From assembly GCA_015501595.1 (NCBI GenBank), contig JADNRX010000090.1, positions 1 through 64,000 on the forward strand: DNA of 64,000 bases, written 5' to 3'. The stretch's first letter is position 1. Each line of letters starts with the position of its first letter. The notes below the pieces were generated by a model. The model saw only the letters and a list, made by a program, of their open reading frames with translations, made no database searches and was not told where the DNA came from. The position numbers were made by a program, and so were the translations under genes. Shown piece after piece: positions 23,560 through 35,373 of the stretch. This stretch comes from Hymenopellis radicata (Eukaryota; Basidiomycota; Agaricomycetes; Agaricales; Physalacriaceae).

Positions 23560-26500
23560 TTGTGGCGCTGACAGCTTCTGGATGAATTTCGGAAACTTGG
23601 AAATCACCGAGAAAGTATCGTGTCCATGGAGTTTGGGGCGTGTAAACTCCGTGCTTTCCCCCGGAGACAAAAAAGACGTATTCTGTCATTCAACTTGGTC
23701 GCCGGCGATATACAGATACAGAGTTTTTGACATAGGCTCCACCTTGACTTGACGTGCCATGCCACTAGGTAAAAGACGTATTCTGTACGTGTAGATAAAC
23801 GGCGCGCTGCGGATTGCACTCGAAGATGGAAAAAATGAGACGAAGTTCCAATTCGAAGAAAGAGCCAAGCTGTTGAGCTACGCCACCTTGTGAGTGAGAC
23901 GAACATCATTGAGACTACCGCCGACGCACGTATCATCGGGACGCAAAAGTCACGACGCAACCGCAATGGGATAAGCAGCGCAAGCCACTAGGCCAGCCTG
24001 CCTCGGAATATCGGTGCGCGTTGTTCACCTCTAGGCAGTTCAACGCGGATCGGCTATGATGGCAAAAAGGCAGGATTACGTACGCGAATGGCATAGGCAG
24101 CAGCCGCGTTACGGTTCAGCCATGTTGCCTAGACGCAAAGGGAACCCAATTTGCCACTTCGTCTGCAATCCCCGGAGAATCAAGACACATGAACTGCCAG
24201 GGACAGCCGACTCCACCTTGAATTGGGTAAAGAAACGCGCTATGATTGCTCGAGGAGGGATGAAACTATGGCCAAAAAGTGGTCGTCTCACAACTCTCAG
24301 TTATCAATAGATGCAGGCTCGAATTGCTGAGCTATACTGCCTCGGAGTGCATCTGGGATCTCTATAGACAAAGTAGCCATCGTCGAACCGCAAAAGGTGA
24401 AAGCACGTATGCCTCGGAATGCTCGTGGATCGGCCATGACAGAGAAAATCGCGCCGGTCCTCAACATATTGCTCCGCGCTCGTCACGCTCCAATCCCCAA
24501 AGACAAGAAAACCGAGACGTATTCTGTCACTTGAACTTGGTTTACCGTTTGACAGCCGACTCCACCTTGGCGGCGTCTCGAACCTGTGGCTTGCAGAGGT
24601 CAAAATTATACGTGGAAATGTTGAGGTCAGGTGCAAGCCGCTAGACTAAACACGCACAGAATGTCATCGTGGATTATTCAGTTCCACGGAATGTGTATGA
24701 TGCGGATCGATTATGACAAAAGATTACACTTCCGACTTCGCTATAGGTAACACGGCCTGTCGTAGTACACGTTCAGCCATGTTACCTGCCAGTGGAAGCA
24801 AAGACACGCAACTCGTCTGTACCCAACCACTCGGATTCTCGCCACATAACTGAGGAGCATTAGTAGAACCTCGATTCCAAGCTATACAAAGATAAAACTC
24901 AACTGTGGCGGACGGCCCTTTGTGAAGGAGGAAAGACTTTTTCTGCAAAAAGGTGATGAACTCGATATTACGCTCCATAAGCGGTGCAAGCTACTAGCCT
25001 AGACCGCCGCGGAGTAGAGCATGGCGCGGTGGATGTGAAGAGCTAGATGCAGACCCGGATACCAAAACAAGAGTAGGGCTAGATTCGACTCGGATAGGCG
25101 ACATGGCCTGTCGTGGTAGCACGCGTTCAGTCATGTTGTCTGGAAGCACCGAGCTCGTACGCAACCATTGCCACCACAAGGCATATCCCTGAATAAGTAG
25201 CGTTAGAATCTCGATTCCAGCTGCCTATACAAGTAGATGAACGTACAAGACAAGGTCCTGGTCACAATGGCGAATGCTCGCGTTCGTGGGCAGTGGGGTG
25301 GAGGATTTGTAAAAAGGGTTACCATTGCGCGGCGGCCAGTATCACATAAGCGGTACAAGCCACTAGGCTACACTGCCTCGGAGTATAGAGCATGGCGCTT
25401 GGTATGGCGTGTTCAACTTCGACTCCGCAGACAAGACAAGAAAAAGATCTGCTCCGAAGTATAGGTACCACAGCCTGCCGTTCAGCTATGTTGCCCAGAA
25501 GCACTGAACTCAAAACGATTCTCACCCTGAATAAGCAACGTTAGGAATCCACGCTGACTCGGAAGCCAGCTGCCAATCAAGATTTCACCGTGGCGAACGA
25601 TTTCCAAAAGGTTCGTATGTATGCTACGGCTGAATAAGCGGTGTAAGCCATTAGACTAGACTGCCTGATGTGAGCCGCTCACCTACGTCCAATAAGTACC
25701 GCCACGGTTTCGCAGATCAGGCATGAAAAAAATGCAACTAAGAAACCGGCCATAGGCAACATGGCGCACTGTAGGATGCGTTACGCCATGTCGCCTTGCA
25801 CAGAATGAGAAGCAAAGAGTCGTGACTTGCTGACGCACAGTAGGACATTTCATCACCGTCGACGTAGGACGGATACTGGGTTATCCTTGCCAAGTGCTCG
25901 CTCAACAGACACGCCCTGAAGCCCGTATGAATGCCAGAACGAAAAGTAGAGACAATCCTCGACAGAGAGGGCTTGAAGCGTCGAAAATTTCCAGGCCGTT
26001 GTTACTTCTCGTCGAGAGGCGGCTGTTCGTGGATGATGAACATGAGCCTGGGTACACGATAACGAAAAAGGAACTGCTTACAACGAAGGGTATGGCTGCC
26101 TGCGCACGTAGAGAACAACGTCCTGAATGGTAGATAATTCTGCAAAAGATTTACTATGTTCCCATCAAATAGAGACACCACCAGCCACTAGGCTAGATTG
26201 CCTCGGAGTTCTGCATGAGTTCCAACAGCATGAGGGCTTGCCAAGGTGAAGGGGGAGGACGGAAAAGGTGAATTGACAATCCGGCATCATGACGCGGATC
26301 GACTACTACTTATGACGAAAAAGAGCATCATTGAAGTTGATCTAGAGGTAACACGGCCTGTCGTAGTACATGTTCAGCCATGTTGCCTCAGGCTGGAGTC
26401 TGGACACAAAGAGTACCCAAGCACTCGGATTCTCGCCGCGGGCCGATACCTGAGGAGCCTTAGAATTTCGATTCCAGCTGACCTACAAACGATAAAACTC

Positions 26501-27426
26501 AACTCAGACTGTGGCGGACGGCCCTTTTTGAAGGAGGAAAAACTTTTTTTTTACAAAAAGACACTGGACAACGAGATCCATAAGCGGTGCAAGCCACTAG
26601 CCTAGACCGCCGCGGCGTAGAACATGGCGCGGTGGATGTGACGAGCTAGACGCAGACCCGGATACCAAAACAAGATTAGAGTAGACTGATATAGGCGACA
26701 TGGCCTGTCGTGGTAGCACGCGTTCAGCCACGTTGTCTTGAAGCAACGAGCTTGTACGCAACCATTCTCGCCACGGGAGACATATCCCTGAACTTGAATA
26801 AGTAGCGTTGGAATCTCGATTCCAGCTCCCTATAGAAGTTGATGAACATACAAGACAAGGTCACTGTGGTGAACTAAACGTTCGTGAGCAGTGCAGTGGG
26901 GATTTCGCAAAAAAGAACCGACTCTTCACACCTATAAGCGGTACAAGCCACTGGGCTAGACTGCCTCGGAATAGAGTGTGCTGCGTTCAACTTTGACGCA
27001 GACAAGAAAAAAAGAGACAAGTCGACTCCGTGATATAAGCACCACGACCTGCCATCGTTCAGTAGTGTCGCCTACATAGTAGAAACACTGAACTCGACCT
27101 TCTCACGCTGAAAAAACAGCGTTAGAATCCACCGAAGTGTCTTGATTCCAACTGCCTATCAAGATTTCACTGTGGCGAGCGATTTCCAAAAAGTTCGTAT
27201 GTATGCTACGGCCGAATAAGCGGTGTAAGCCATTAGACTAGACTGCCTGGTGGCGAGTTGCTCACCTACGTCCAGTACCGCCATGGTTTGACGCAGATCC
27301 GAAGTCATAAAAAACGTGACAATTCGAATCCTGTCATAGGCGACATGGCGTGGTTGTAGGTTCGTTACGCCATGTTGCCTTGCATAAATTACAAGCAAAG
27401 AGTCGTGACTTGCTGACACACAGTAG
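23560..27426 (-). repeat. block B: modular array of tRNA-like/hairpin units
   Basis: On the minus strand, A-box-like heads of the form GGCAGTCTAGTCTAGTGGCT(TGYACC) recur. Their plus-strand complements start near 23866 (s), 23977 (p), 24310 (q), 24628 (z), 24978 (a), 25347 (b), 25635 (c), 26178 (d), 26581 (a'), 26935 (b') and 27217 (c'). Spacing is mostly 280-400 bp, with one 543-bp unit and one 111-bp unit. Between heads lie hairpins near 24748, 25098, 25466, 25754, 26346, 26694, 27042 and 27338. The best is 27338-27351 pairing with 27367-27380: a 14-bp stem with one G-U pair and a 15-nt loop. Units a-b-c recur as a'-b'-c' about 1.6 kb later, so there is a higher-order repeat. B-box-like strings occur in some units. 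No open frame looks like a gene. The array resumes at 32018 after an apparent insertion. Confidence 0.75.
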
Positions 27427-27761
27427 TAAAAGGAGCCCCACTGGACAAATTGATCCATAAAGCCCTTTGATTTCTGGCCGTTGAACTTGAGCGCTTGAGC
27501 TCCGGCCAGTTGGAACATGATCGCCGTGAAGATGATCTTGGGCGCCGGTAAGATGACTTTCGCCTCCGGTGCCGCCCTAGCACAGCCACCTTGCCGATCG
27601 GATCTCGTGACTGTCACACTCTGCTCTGCGCCCTCTTCTACGCGCTCTTGCGCAGCTCTTGCCCGGCCTTTTGACCTTTCAGGAAAGGTTCTCTCATTTA
27701 AGAACTTGACTGTTGACTGTTCTGTAACTCCTGTCTCTGCTGTTCCTTTCATCCCAATTCT

Positions 27762-28700
27762 GTGCGCCGAGATGTTCTTTCAATCACTCGGAGTACTAAT
27801 GATACAAGTGTAGACGCGATGGTACCTTGGGTCTACGACTTGACTCTGTCCCACGACTCACAAGATGCCGGACTCGTATGCCCTGTTGACATCAACGAAG
27901 ACTCCAACAATGGTTTCAACAACCGTCTCGAGGACCGCCTTGAAGGGAATGGCTACTTTAGGTATGTGCTTGTGTTTTGTCTTCAACCATTCATGTCACT
28001 GACAAGATGGCTGAGGACTCGACACTACCAACACCCTTCGACACGACTTGATTCTCTTCTCCATCGACGTCTTGTGCCCTGAATGTTCACGGTACGTATC
28101 TTCAAGTTGTTGATCCCGTTCCCGTCCTGACTCGAGCACCAGTTCTTCCTACTTTAAACGATGAGCGAGGTCCTGACTCGAGCACCAGTTCTTCCTACTT
28201 TAAACGATGAGCGAGGTGAACCTCGCATCCTTCGGACCACTTGTCGCCGGTTGCCTCGCGTACTTTCGGTATGTTAGAGTCTTACCTTTGCCCCATAGAC
28301 TAACACTTCAATAGACTTATTGATCAATGTCATCATTTTGAGTCTCACCCTTGAACTCCTTCGACGCCGTTAACCTACTGGTACGTTCACTCGAAAGATA
28401 TTGTTTAATCATTCACCGCTTCGCAGAAGCATTGCGTCAAGACGGGGCTACGAGGACGATTTGGGATCATCTCCATGCTCCCGGCGCACAAATACTTCAG
28501 TGCACCACTTGCTTACCAACCTTACGACTCAGAACTTTGGAGGCTCATTAGACTGTTGTCACGTACTCTTGGTCAACTCTGTAGCGATGACACGCGGTAT
28601 TTTCTGACTCGGAGACATAAAACGGGCAATAGCACACAAGGTTCTAGCGCGCGAAGCTTGGTACTATTGAACAGCAACAGAAAATAGAGTAAATACATCG
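27762..28700 (+). other. possible decayed gene fragments with a 46-bp tandem duplication
   Basis: Short coding-like stretches with splice-like borders occur (for example the frame around 27820-27962, containing MVPWVYDLTLSHDSQDAG, then GTATGT), but no complete chain could be assembled. A perfect 46-bp direct duplication lies at 28124-28169 and 28170-28215; since 46 is not a multiple of three it would shift any reading frame crossing it. Nothing here is recognised. Confidence 0.3.
28124..28215 (+). repeat. 46-bp perfect tandem duplication
   Basis: Two identical adjacent copies of a 46-bp unit beginning GTCCTGACTCGAGCACCAGT and ending AACGATGAGCGAG. Its length is not a multiple of three. Confidence 0.9.
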
Positions 28701-28757
28701 TCAACGAGCATTCCATACCACGGTCCACCACTATCGACGTCTCGGACCCCATGCTGA

Positions 28758-29584
28758 ATGTCGAGCGCCATCTGCGAGCTGCCTAATGAAGTCCTCCTCG
28801 CCATCGTCGCTCATCTCGACCTAGCCGCGGTCCTCGCGTTGCGCCAGGTACGTCGCCGCACCTGTGCTCGTAGCTGGCTAAGGCGATCCTCAGACATGTA
28901 GGATCATATGCGAGGCGACGGGGGCCAAGCTCGTCTGGCTGCGCTTTCTAGAGGAGCAGCAGGCGTCTGTGCCGCTGTACGCGTCCATCCGCGACCCCGC
29001 GTCCGCCCACGTCCTCGGCTTGTCAGCACAAGTTCTGCGGTCCACAGTACTCCAAAATCGTCGAATAAATGGTCTATGGCTAGAGCGGAGGGCGACGGTG
29101 CCGAGGTTGATTCGCTCGCCGTTGAACGAGCATCTCATCGGCGTTGAGTTGCTGGAGGATCGCTGGCTGCTGGCAGTCTACGGCGAGGGGATTCATCTCT
29201 GGGATCTTGACGCGGACGACGTCGAATCCAGTCTTTTACTGCAAAGAGAGGGCTTGAGCGTCATATTATGCCATGTACGATGCCGCCAACGAGCGCATCC
29301 TTATCGCGGTCAAGAAGCATTCGTGAGTCCTCATCATTTTTGTTCATCAGTGTCAATGGGTTGTACAGATTTATTAGTCCCTTTGTAACAGTAGTCTATC
29401 AAGTGTCTACTCAGCGGCCACACGACTTTATTCTCATCAATATTCGCACCCATTCCATGCATGTCCCCCGTTTCATCGATCCGATCTGTAATATTGTCGC
29501 CTCGGCGCACGCGTGTCTGGTAGAGCTACTAGACTGGACGGACTCCAGAGAGGACTGCAGTTCAAGTACCAACCGAAGGCAATG
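28758..29584 (+). pseudogene. F-box domain protein, apparently frame-disrupted
   Basis: From the ATG at 28758 the N-terminus reads MSSAICELPNEVLLAIVAHL and then DLAAVLALRQ, a clear F-box start (LPxEVLxxIxxxLDLxxVLxLRQ). It splices at GTACGT (28848) to an acceptor CCTCAG just before ACATGTAGG, giving ALRQTCRII as in other fungal F-box proteins. F-box proteins link substrates to SCF ubiquitin ligases through Skp1; the substrate is unknown. Downstream, a one-base excess near 29265 (ATATTATGCC) breaks the frame before YDAANERILIAV. An intron (GTGAGT at about 29332 to TTGTACAG) then joins in phase to FISPFVTVVYQVSTQ. A further shift is needed near 29540 to continue into GLQRGLQFKYQPKAMTHS. With several breaks it is probably a decayed gene, though consensus indels could explain some. 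It lies inside the putative insertion. Confidence 0.55.
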
Positions 29585-29599
29585 ACACACTCTATCGAA

Positions 29600-31988
29600 C
29601 TGCACCCGCTGCCGGCACAGTTCCAGTGTCCGCGAAAACCTTTTGAACCATATCTTCCCTCATAGGACAATTCACCTTTTCACCTTCTACAACGACATGC
29701 TACCTATGAACCCGAATTAGTACAGCAATGTATGGAGCTTCGAGCTCCTGCATTTCGCACTACGAACGAAGGATGCCCCGGGCCTGCACCTCCGACCAAC
29801 CTCGTACTACGCTTTTTGGACAGCCACTTAGACGATAGGCTCATCTTGAAACGCGTCGTCCCGACTCGTCCGAGTACCCGACTTTTCCTCGAAGCTCTCT
29901 GTGGTGGCCGATGAAGACATGGCAAAGCTGAAACTCAGAGGTATCAACAAGGCATGTCAAAGCATCTGCCTGCGCATACACGCAAACAGAAGGGATCAGT
30001 TCTCCTGTATCCAGCTCGGTTCCTGTCTCTTCATGCATCCACAAAAACCCTTGCACCAAAGCATATTCGACTGGTTTCAACTCCCCGCGTTGAAACCAGA
30101 TTGGGACGAGAAGGAACTTCACGGGTTCGTCGTGCAGAACTATGCCCTTGGTATCAGCGATCACATTCCGGACTATCCCAGAGCTCTACCAGCGGAGGTT
30201 CTACAGGAACTCGAGTCTATGCGTAGGTGCTATCCACTCTTCAGCCTGGGAATGTTCTTTTGTCCTGCCGCACACGATTGCAAATGACCTCGAGGTGTTC
30301 AGGAAAGGCACCAACCTCAGCTGCTAAACCTACGCGCGATGCTCAGGACTCCCTTTAGAAACTCCCGCTTGGCGCACGACCACGCCGTGTCATCGATCCA
30401 AAGCTTGGAACGGTCCGATTCGCCTGTGTATTCGAAAGCGGGAACCATATCCTCGGTACCCCCCCGTATTTCGGCTGGACACAATGTTGCTCATTATTTC
30501 CAGCGGGTAAGTGCTTTCTACAATCTACGCATGAGATGTTCATGAATTATAGGCATGGGTTAAGGCCGCTACGATTCAAACAGCAAGGACCGACCAAAAC
30601 CAAAGAGGTATTCGAAAGGATCTTACTCAGGATTAGGCCCCATGAAGCGTTCTGAGTCGAACACGAAAGGCTTGGTATACACGCTGCGATCGTGAGCCAT
30701 TTGCCTAACGAGCGCGTTAAAGGCAGAAGAGGATTGTACAATGTACGAGCACAGACAAACACGCCATATATTCGCGAAAACGATGCTTCCTTTAGGAATG
30801 AAGTAGTATCCGTCATGAACGTCGTCCTCGAACGTTATATGCGGGATAGCCTAGGGAAGCATCAATGCCTTCAAGTGAGGACTGGCGGCAGGGAGACTTG
30901 GCTTACCAGTAGGAGCAGCAGGATGCATCCTCGTTACCTCCCGAATCATGAGAGCCTCTACAAAGGGAAGATTTTTTCGGTCGTCAAAGTTGGAAGTAGT
31001 TCACGACCGCAGACGGCGTCGTCTCAGCTTGTGCCTTCGTCTGCGCCTCAGGATGGAGCGCCATCGTTAAGAAGAAGCATTGAATGGTAATGGTGGTCTT
31101 TCAGGTGGTAGTGTCTGATTGGACGAGTTGAGTTCCTTACGGTCTCTGCTCCGGCTGCCATTGCTTTCAGCAGTGGGCGTAAGGCCGGTTGAATTGATGA
31201 TCTCAACGACAATGGTGGTCAGAAAAGAAGAGGCTATCGTCCGCCAGTCACTTCTCGGTTGGTCGATCTTGACTACTCAAACTTTTCTTGGGACGATTCA
31301 AATATTCATATCTCACCAGACAACAACGGCGAGCGTAGTACACCCGACATGAGCCATACAATATTGTAGTCAGCCTTCCTTCGTGTGCACCCTTCACCTT
31401 GGTATATTGGTCGAGTACGCAACACCACACTCCCGTCATGCACTCCCCTAAGATCATCACACCATCTCTACCCCAGAGCCGCGGAAGTGCTCCTCTTCAC
31501 CCGTACCTCCCCTCCCATCCTCAGACCGTCTCATGCTCCTTCCTGCTCGCCAAGATACGGGGCGCTGAGTCCGAGGAGGCAATATACTTCGGTGTCAAAC
31601 TGCCACCATATTGTCGACACTCTGTAGTACTATTGAACTCGAATGACAGGCGTACATCCGGAATCCATACTAAGAATGTGGCGCCTTCAGCACGTGGCTG
31701 TGCTATCGCGTGCCTGTATTCGGTCCCGGCCCAAATTGCCTATTTCACCCGACCATCCCAGCGCAAAATACCAGAGAGCAAGTTTGTGTTGGAAGAAATC
31801 AAACTCGCGGTTAAAGAGGCCATCATCAAGTCACGGCGAGTCGGCGTCCCAAGCCATGTGCCCAAAGGTCAAGTCCATCTTGCCGGCCCCCACGATCATC
31901 CGTCCGGAGGTCAAGTCCATCTTCTCGGCGCTCATATTCATGTCTCCGGAGGGCAAAGCCATGCAAAAAAACCCCCATTTTCATAGGT
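29600..31988. other. unresolved, fragmentary coding-like sequence
   Basis: Patches of coding-like sequence (for example near 29700-29820, 29900-30290 and 30380-30510 on the plus strand) change frame repeatedly and do not assemble into a gene. They may be the continuation of the decayed F-box locus. Near 31855-31975, on the minus strand, the repeated motif GAGKMDLT / SAEKMDLT is seen; it resembles GAGKMTFA on the plus strand at about 27540. Confidence 0.3.
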
Positions 31989-32017
31989 AATTAATATTGT
32001 CCAATGGGGTCCCTCAA

Positions 32018-34620
32018 ACAGTAGGGCCTTCATTTCATCACCGTCGACGTAGGACGGATACTGGCTTATGCTTGCCAAGCGCTCGCTCAACAGACACGCC
32101 CTGCAGCCCGTATGAATGCCAGAACCAAAAGTAGAGACAATCGTCGACAGAGAGGCTTGAAGCTCGAAATTTTCCAGGCCTTCGTTGCGTCTACAAACTA
32201 GGAGGCTCTTCGTAGATGATGAACATGAGCCTGGGTACACGATAACGAAAAAAGGAACTGCTTACGAAGGGTATGGCTGCCTGCGCACGGAGAGAACAAC
32301 GTTCTGAATGGTAGATAATTCTGCAAAAGATGTGGTGCAATCCCGGGCCCTTTACATAAGAGACACCAGCCACTAGGCTAGATTGCCTCCGAGTTCTGCA
32401 TGAGTTCCAACAGCATGAGGGCTTGAGGTGAAGGCTTAGGAGGAGGACGGAAAAAGTGCATTGACAATCCGGCATCACGCGGATCGACTACTTATACTTG
32501 CGACGAAAAAACTTCTCAACCGCAGTTGGGTTCAGAGGTAAGCCTGTCGTAGTACACGTTCAGCCATGTTGCCTGGACGCAAAGAGTACCCAAGCACTCG
32601 GATTCTCGCCGCGGGCCGATAACTGAGGAGTCGTTAGAATCTCGATTCCAGCTGACCTACAAACCGATAAAACTCAACTCAGACTGTGGCGGACGGCCCT
32701 TTTTGAAGGAGGAAAAACTTTTTTTTACAAAAAGACACTGGACAACGAGATCCATAAGCGGTGCAAGCCACTAGCCTAGACCGCCGCGGCGTAGAGCATG
32801 GCGCGGTGGATGTGACGAGCTAGACGCAGACCCGGATACCAAAACAGTAGTATACACTTATCATATAGGCGACATGGCCTGTCGTACTCTAGTAGCACGC
32901 GTTCAGCCATGTTGTCTGGATCAACGAGCTCGTACGCAGCCGTTCTCGCCACGGGAGACATATCCCTGAATAAGGAGCGTTAGAATCCACCGAGGTGTCT
33001 CGACGCCAGCTGCCTGATGAACGTACAAGACAAGAATGGCCAACCGAACGTTTAGTGGGTGGAGGATTTTGTAAAAAGGACTTCCAAACAAGGTGGCATA
33101 CTATAAGCGGTACAAGCCACTGGGCCAGACTGCCTCGGAGTAGAGTATGGCGCTTGGCATGGTGCGTTAAACTTCGACGCAGACAAGACAAGAAAAAGCT
33201 GTTGGGCAAGATTTATAGGTACCCCGACGTGAGTGCCAACAGGCTGAGAGACTCGAGGGTAAAGATGGATCCGGAGGATGGAAAAATTACATTGACAATA
33301 TCACCGACTAATATAGGCGCCACTGGTACGCGTTGGGCCACGTCGCCTTGGTTAGAGAGCAGAAGCAAGGACTCGCGAGCTTCCGGACAACCTACTACAC
33401 GGGATTCAAGTTCCCTACTTCCACCAAAAGATATTAGCAAAAAGCCGTACAAGTGGGACACGGTGTATAAATGAACGGGCTGCAAGTCTTTCTAAAAATG
33501 ACCAGCGGCCCGGCAGGACAACTTATGGAGGCTCAAGCTACTGAGCTACGCCGCCTCGGATGTTTCAAGCTTCCGTGTGAACTTGTCTGTGACGTGAAAC
33601 TTGAACGTTGCGCTGTTCAAGATGAATAATAAGATGCGGTTAACATTCAAATGCCTTCCAGAGATGGCGAAGCGAAGAGTCGTGAGATGTTGGGGTCGCA
33701 GATGAGTGGCTTGGTCAACATCAACTGCGCCACAGCGGCGAGTACCTAGGGACATGGTCGCCGAAAGTTTGTTCTATGTCCCAGCCCCGACAATAGGTCT
33801 GCGTTCGTGACAATCTCGCATGAGTTTGGTCTGGCGACTGGCAGTATGATGTGCCGAATTCTCTAGCAAAGGGCTCGACTTGTGCGTTCAATCTACTGGC
33901 CATGGAGCCAGCCAGCGAAGGTTGGAGTGGGTTTGCAGAGATCTGCTACCTCTTGCCTTGTGCCACGTCGCCTTGAAAGGAAGCAGAGACTTGCCACTGC
34001 TTTTACTTTCTGAGTAGACTCCCTGGTTTGAATTAAACATATCAGTCTAGCCGGGTCAGAAAGACGTAACCCACCTCAGTTTGTTGCGTCACCTAAACAC
34101 AGGACACGACGTATAGGTGAACGTGCGACGGAACTGGGGCTGTACGCTTTTCAAAAAAAACTGTACAATGACAACGAGGAGGCTCAAGCTGCTGAGCTAC
34201 GCGGCCTCGGAAGTTCCAAGCCGCCGTATACAGCTGGTAAGAAAGAACAAAAGCGTGATGAGAAACACGAGCTCGAGGCAAGACGCCGCTGCCTATCATT
34301 CGGAAACGGTAAGACAAGCGAACTTTCATGGTCCCGATACGTACTTCCTCAAAGGTCGAACATGGTGCAGACCACGCATTGTCCACGGTACCTAGATGAT
34401 TTCGTCGGTCGGAGCTGCGCTATGTAGAGAACAAATGCAGATGAGTGACTTGGCCAACGTCAGCTGCGCCACAGCGGAGAGTACATGGCCGGAAACGGAC
34501 ATTAGGCTTCCATTCGCAATAGCGAGTTCGGTGTGCGCGACCCGTAATATGCCTTGCCATAACCTCACCTGTACATTCAAAAGCCACTTCTAAAGCTGAA
34601 ATTGCGGAGGGAGAAATTCA
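32018..34620 (-). repeat. block D: continuation of the tRNA-like/hairpin array
   Basis: Heads on the minus strand lie near 32366 (d'-type, matching 26178), 32757 (a-type), 33102 (b-type), 33530 and 34180 (both of the CTCAAGCTGCTGAGCTACGC type seen from the plus strand). Hairpin modules sit near 32545, 32870 and 33315. The segment 32035-32470 closely resembles 25850-26270. This resumes unit order where block B breaks off at 27426, so B and D are best read as one array. The right end (33.5-34.6 kb) is more divergent and gradually loses the pattern. Confidence 0.65.
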
Positions 34621-35373
34621 TTCAGCGCAGCCTCGGAATACAAGACGCACGTTTGATCGCTAATTCCCAGTACACCTGCGAAGGTTCGCATCGGATAGAT
34701 TCCTTCGACCACACCGGGAAATCGGATGTCCATAATTAAGGTCCATGAAAATGAGGGAACTACTCGACCTCCTGTTTGGGCTACGCGAGTTCCCGTCTTC
34801 ATTCAGGAGTCGGAAAAGAGGGGGTGGGGACGATAGCAGTCTCCCCAGCTGAAGAGCAGTCCCAATCCCAAGTTGACCAGACGAGTGGATCAATGTGGGC
34901 GTCCATGTATGGAGCCTTTACATGGCGGGGCGATGGCAAGTGTACTGAATGTGCCACTGAATGACATCTCAGTAGACAGGCGCGCGGAGGCAAAACTTGA
35001 ACACGATGGAAGCAGATCGTTTAATACCCTGAAACGCGAACTGGGGTGTAGTGGTTCGGCTGGGTGTGACATTCGCAGGTGAGCTTGAACGGAAGCAAAG
35101 TGGTAAAGGAGCGCCTCCTTTCCACTTCGATCATAACCCCAGTATTCAAGATGCCAATTGGTTAAGGTCGTTACTGCATTGTATAGAGTCCTGATAAAAC
35201 AACATAAGAATAATAACACAGGCCGAAAAGAAGGTATCAAGAAACGCCCGAGGATGAAATAATAAATATGAGATATAGATATAGATCAAGCACGTACAGG
35301 AATGAATGTACAACTACGGCGACGTTCGTTGTCTGTCCGTGATGCGAATAGATAGAAACCCCCGCCTCCTTCA
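34621..35373. other. intergenic, nothing recognised
   Basis: Only short unrelated open frames are present. The last ~170 bases are probably the 3' UTR of the membrane protein gene on the minus strand. Confidence 0.4.

Larger units (their letters stand above)
27427..32017. mobile_element. putative 4.6-kb insertion with inverted ends inside the array
   Basis: The array is interrupted exactly between unit c' and the next unit d'. ACAGTAG occurs on both sides (27420-27426 and 32018-32024). The uninterrupted copy earlier in the array reads straight through the same site once (25837-25843), which looks like an empty site with a 7-bp target duplication. The two ends are related as inverted repeats: CCCCACTGGACAA reading in from the left and CCCCATTGGACAA reading in from the right, with weaker similarity continuing for roughly 150 bp. 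Both end regions can be translated with the motif M-I-x-G-A-G-K-M. No transposase is recognisable. The interior holds a disrupted F-box gene and other decayed frames, so it may be a non-autonomous or captured segment. A segmental rearrangement is the alternative. Confidence 0.45.

Noticed and set aside
25894..26133. Small protein repeated in blocks B, C and D (LVERRLFVDDEHEPG)
   Set aside because: The frame is conserved only because the DNA unit is duplicated; stops and indels differ between copies and it lacks a start and splice structure.
27159..27752. 197-codon minus-strand frame across the array edge
   Set aside because: Half of it lies in repeat units and half in the insertion end; no start context, domain or splice support.
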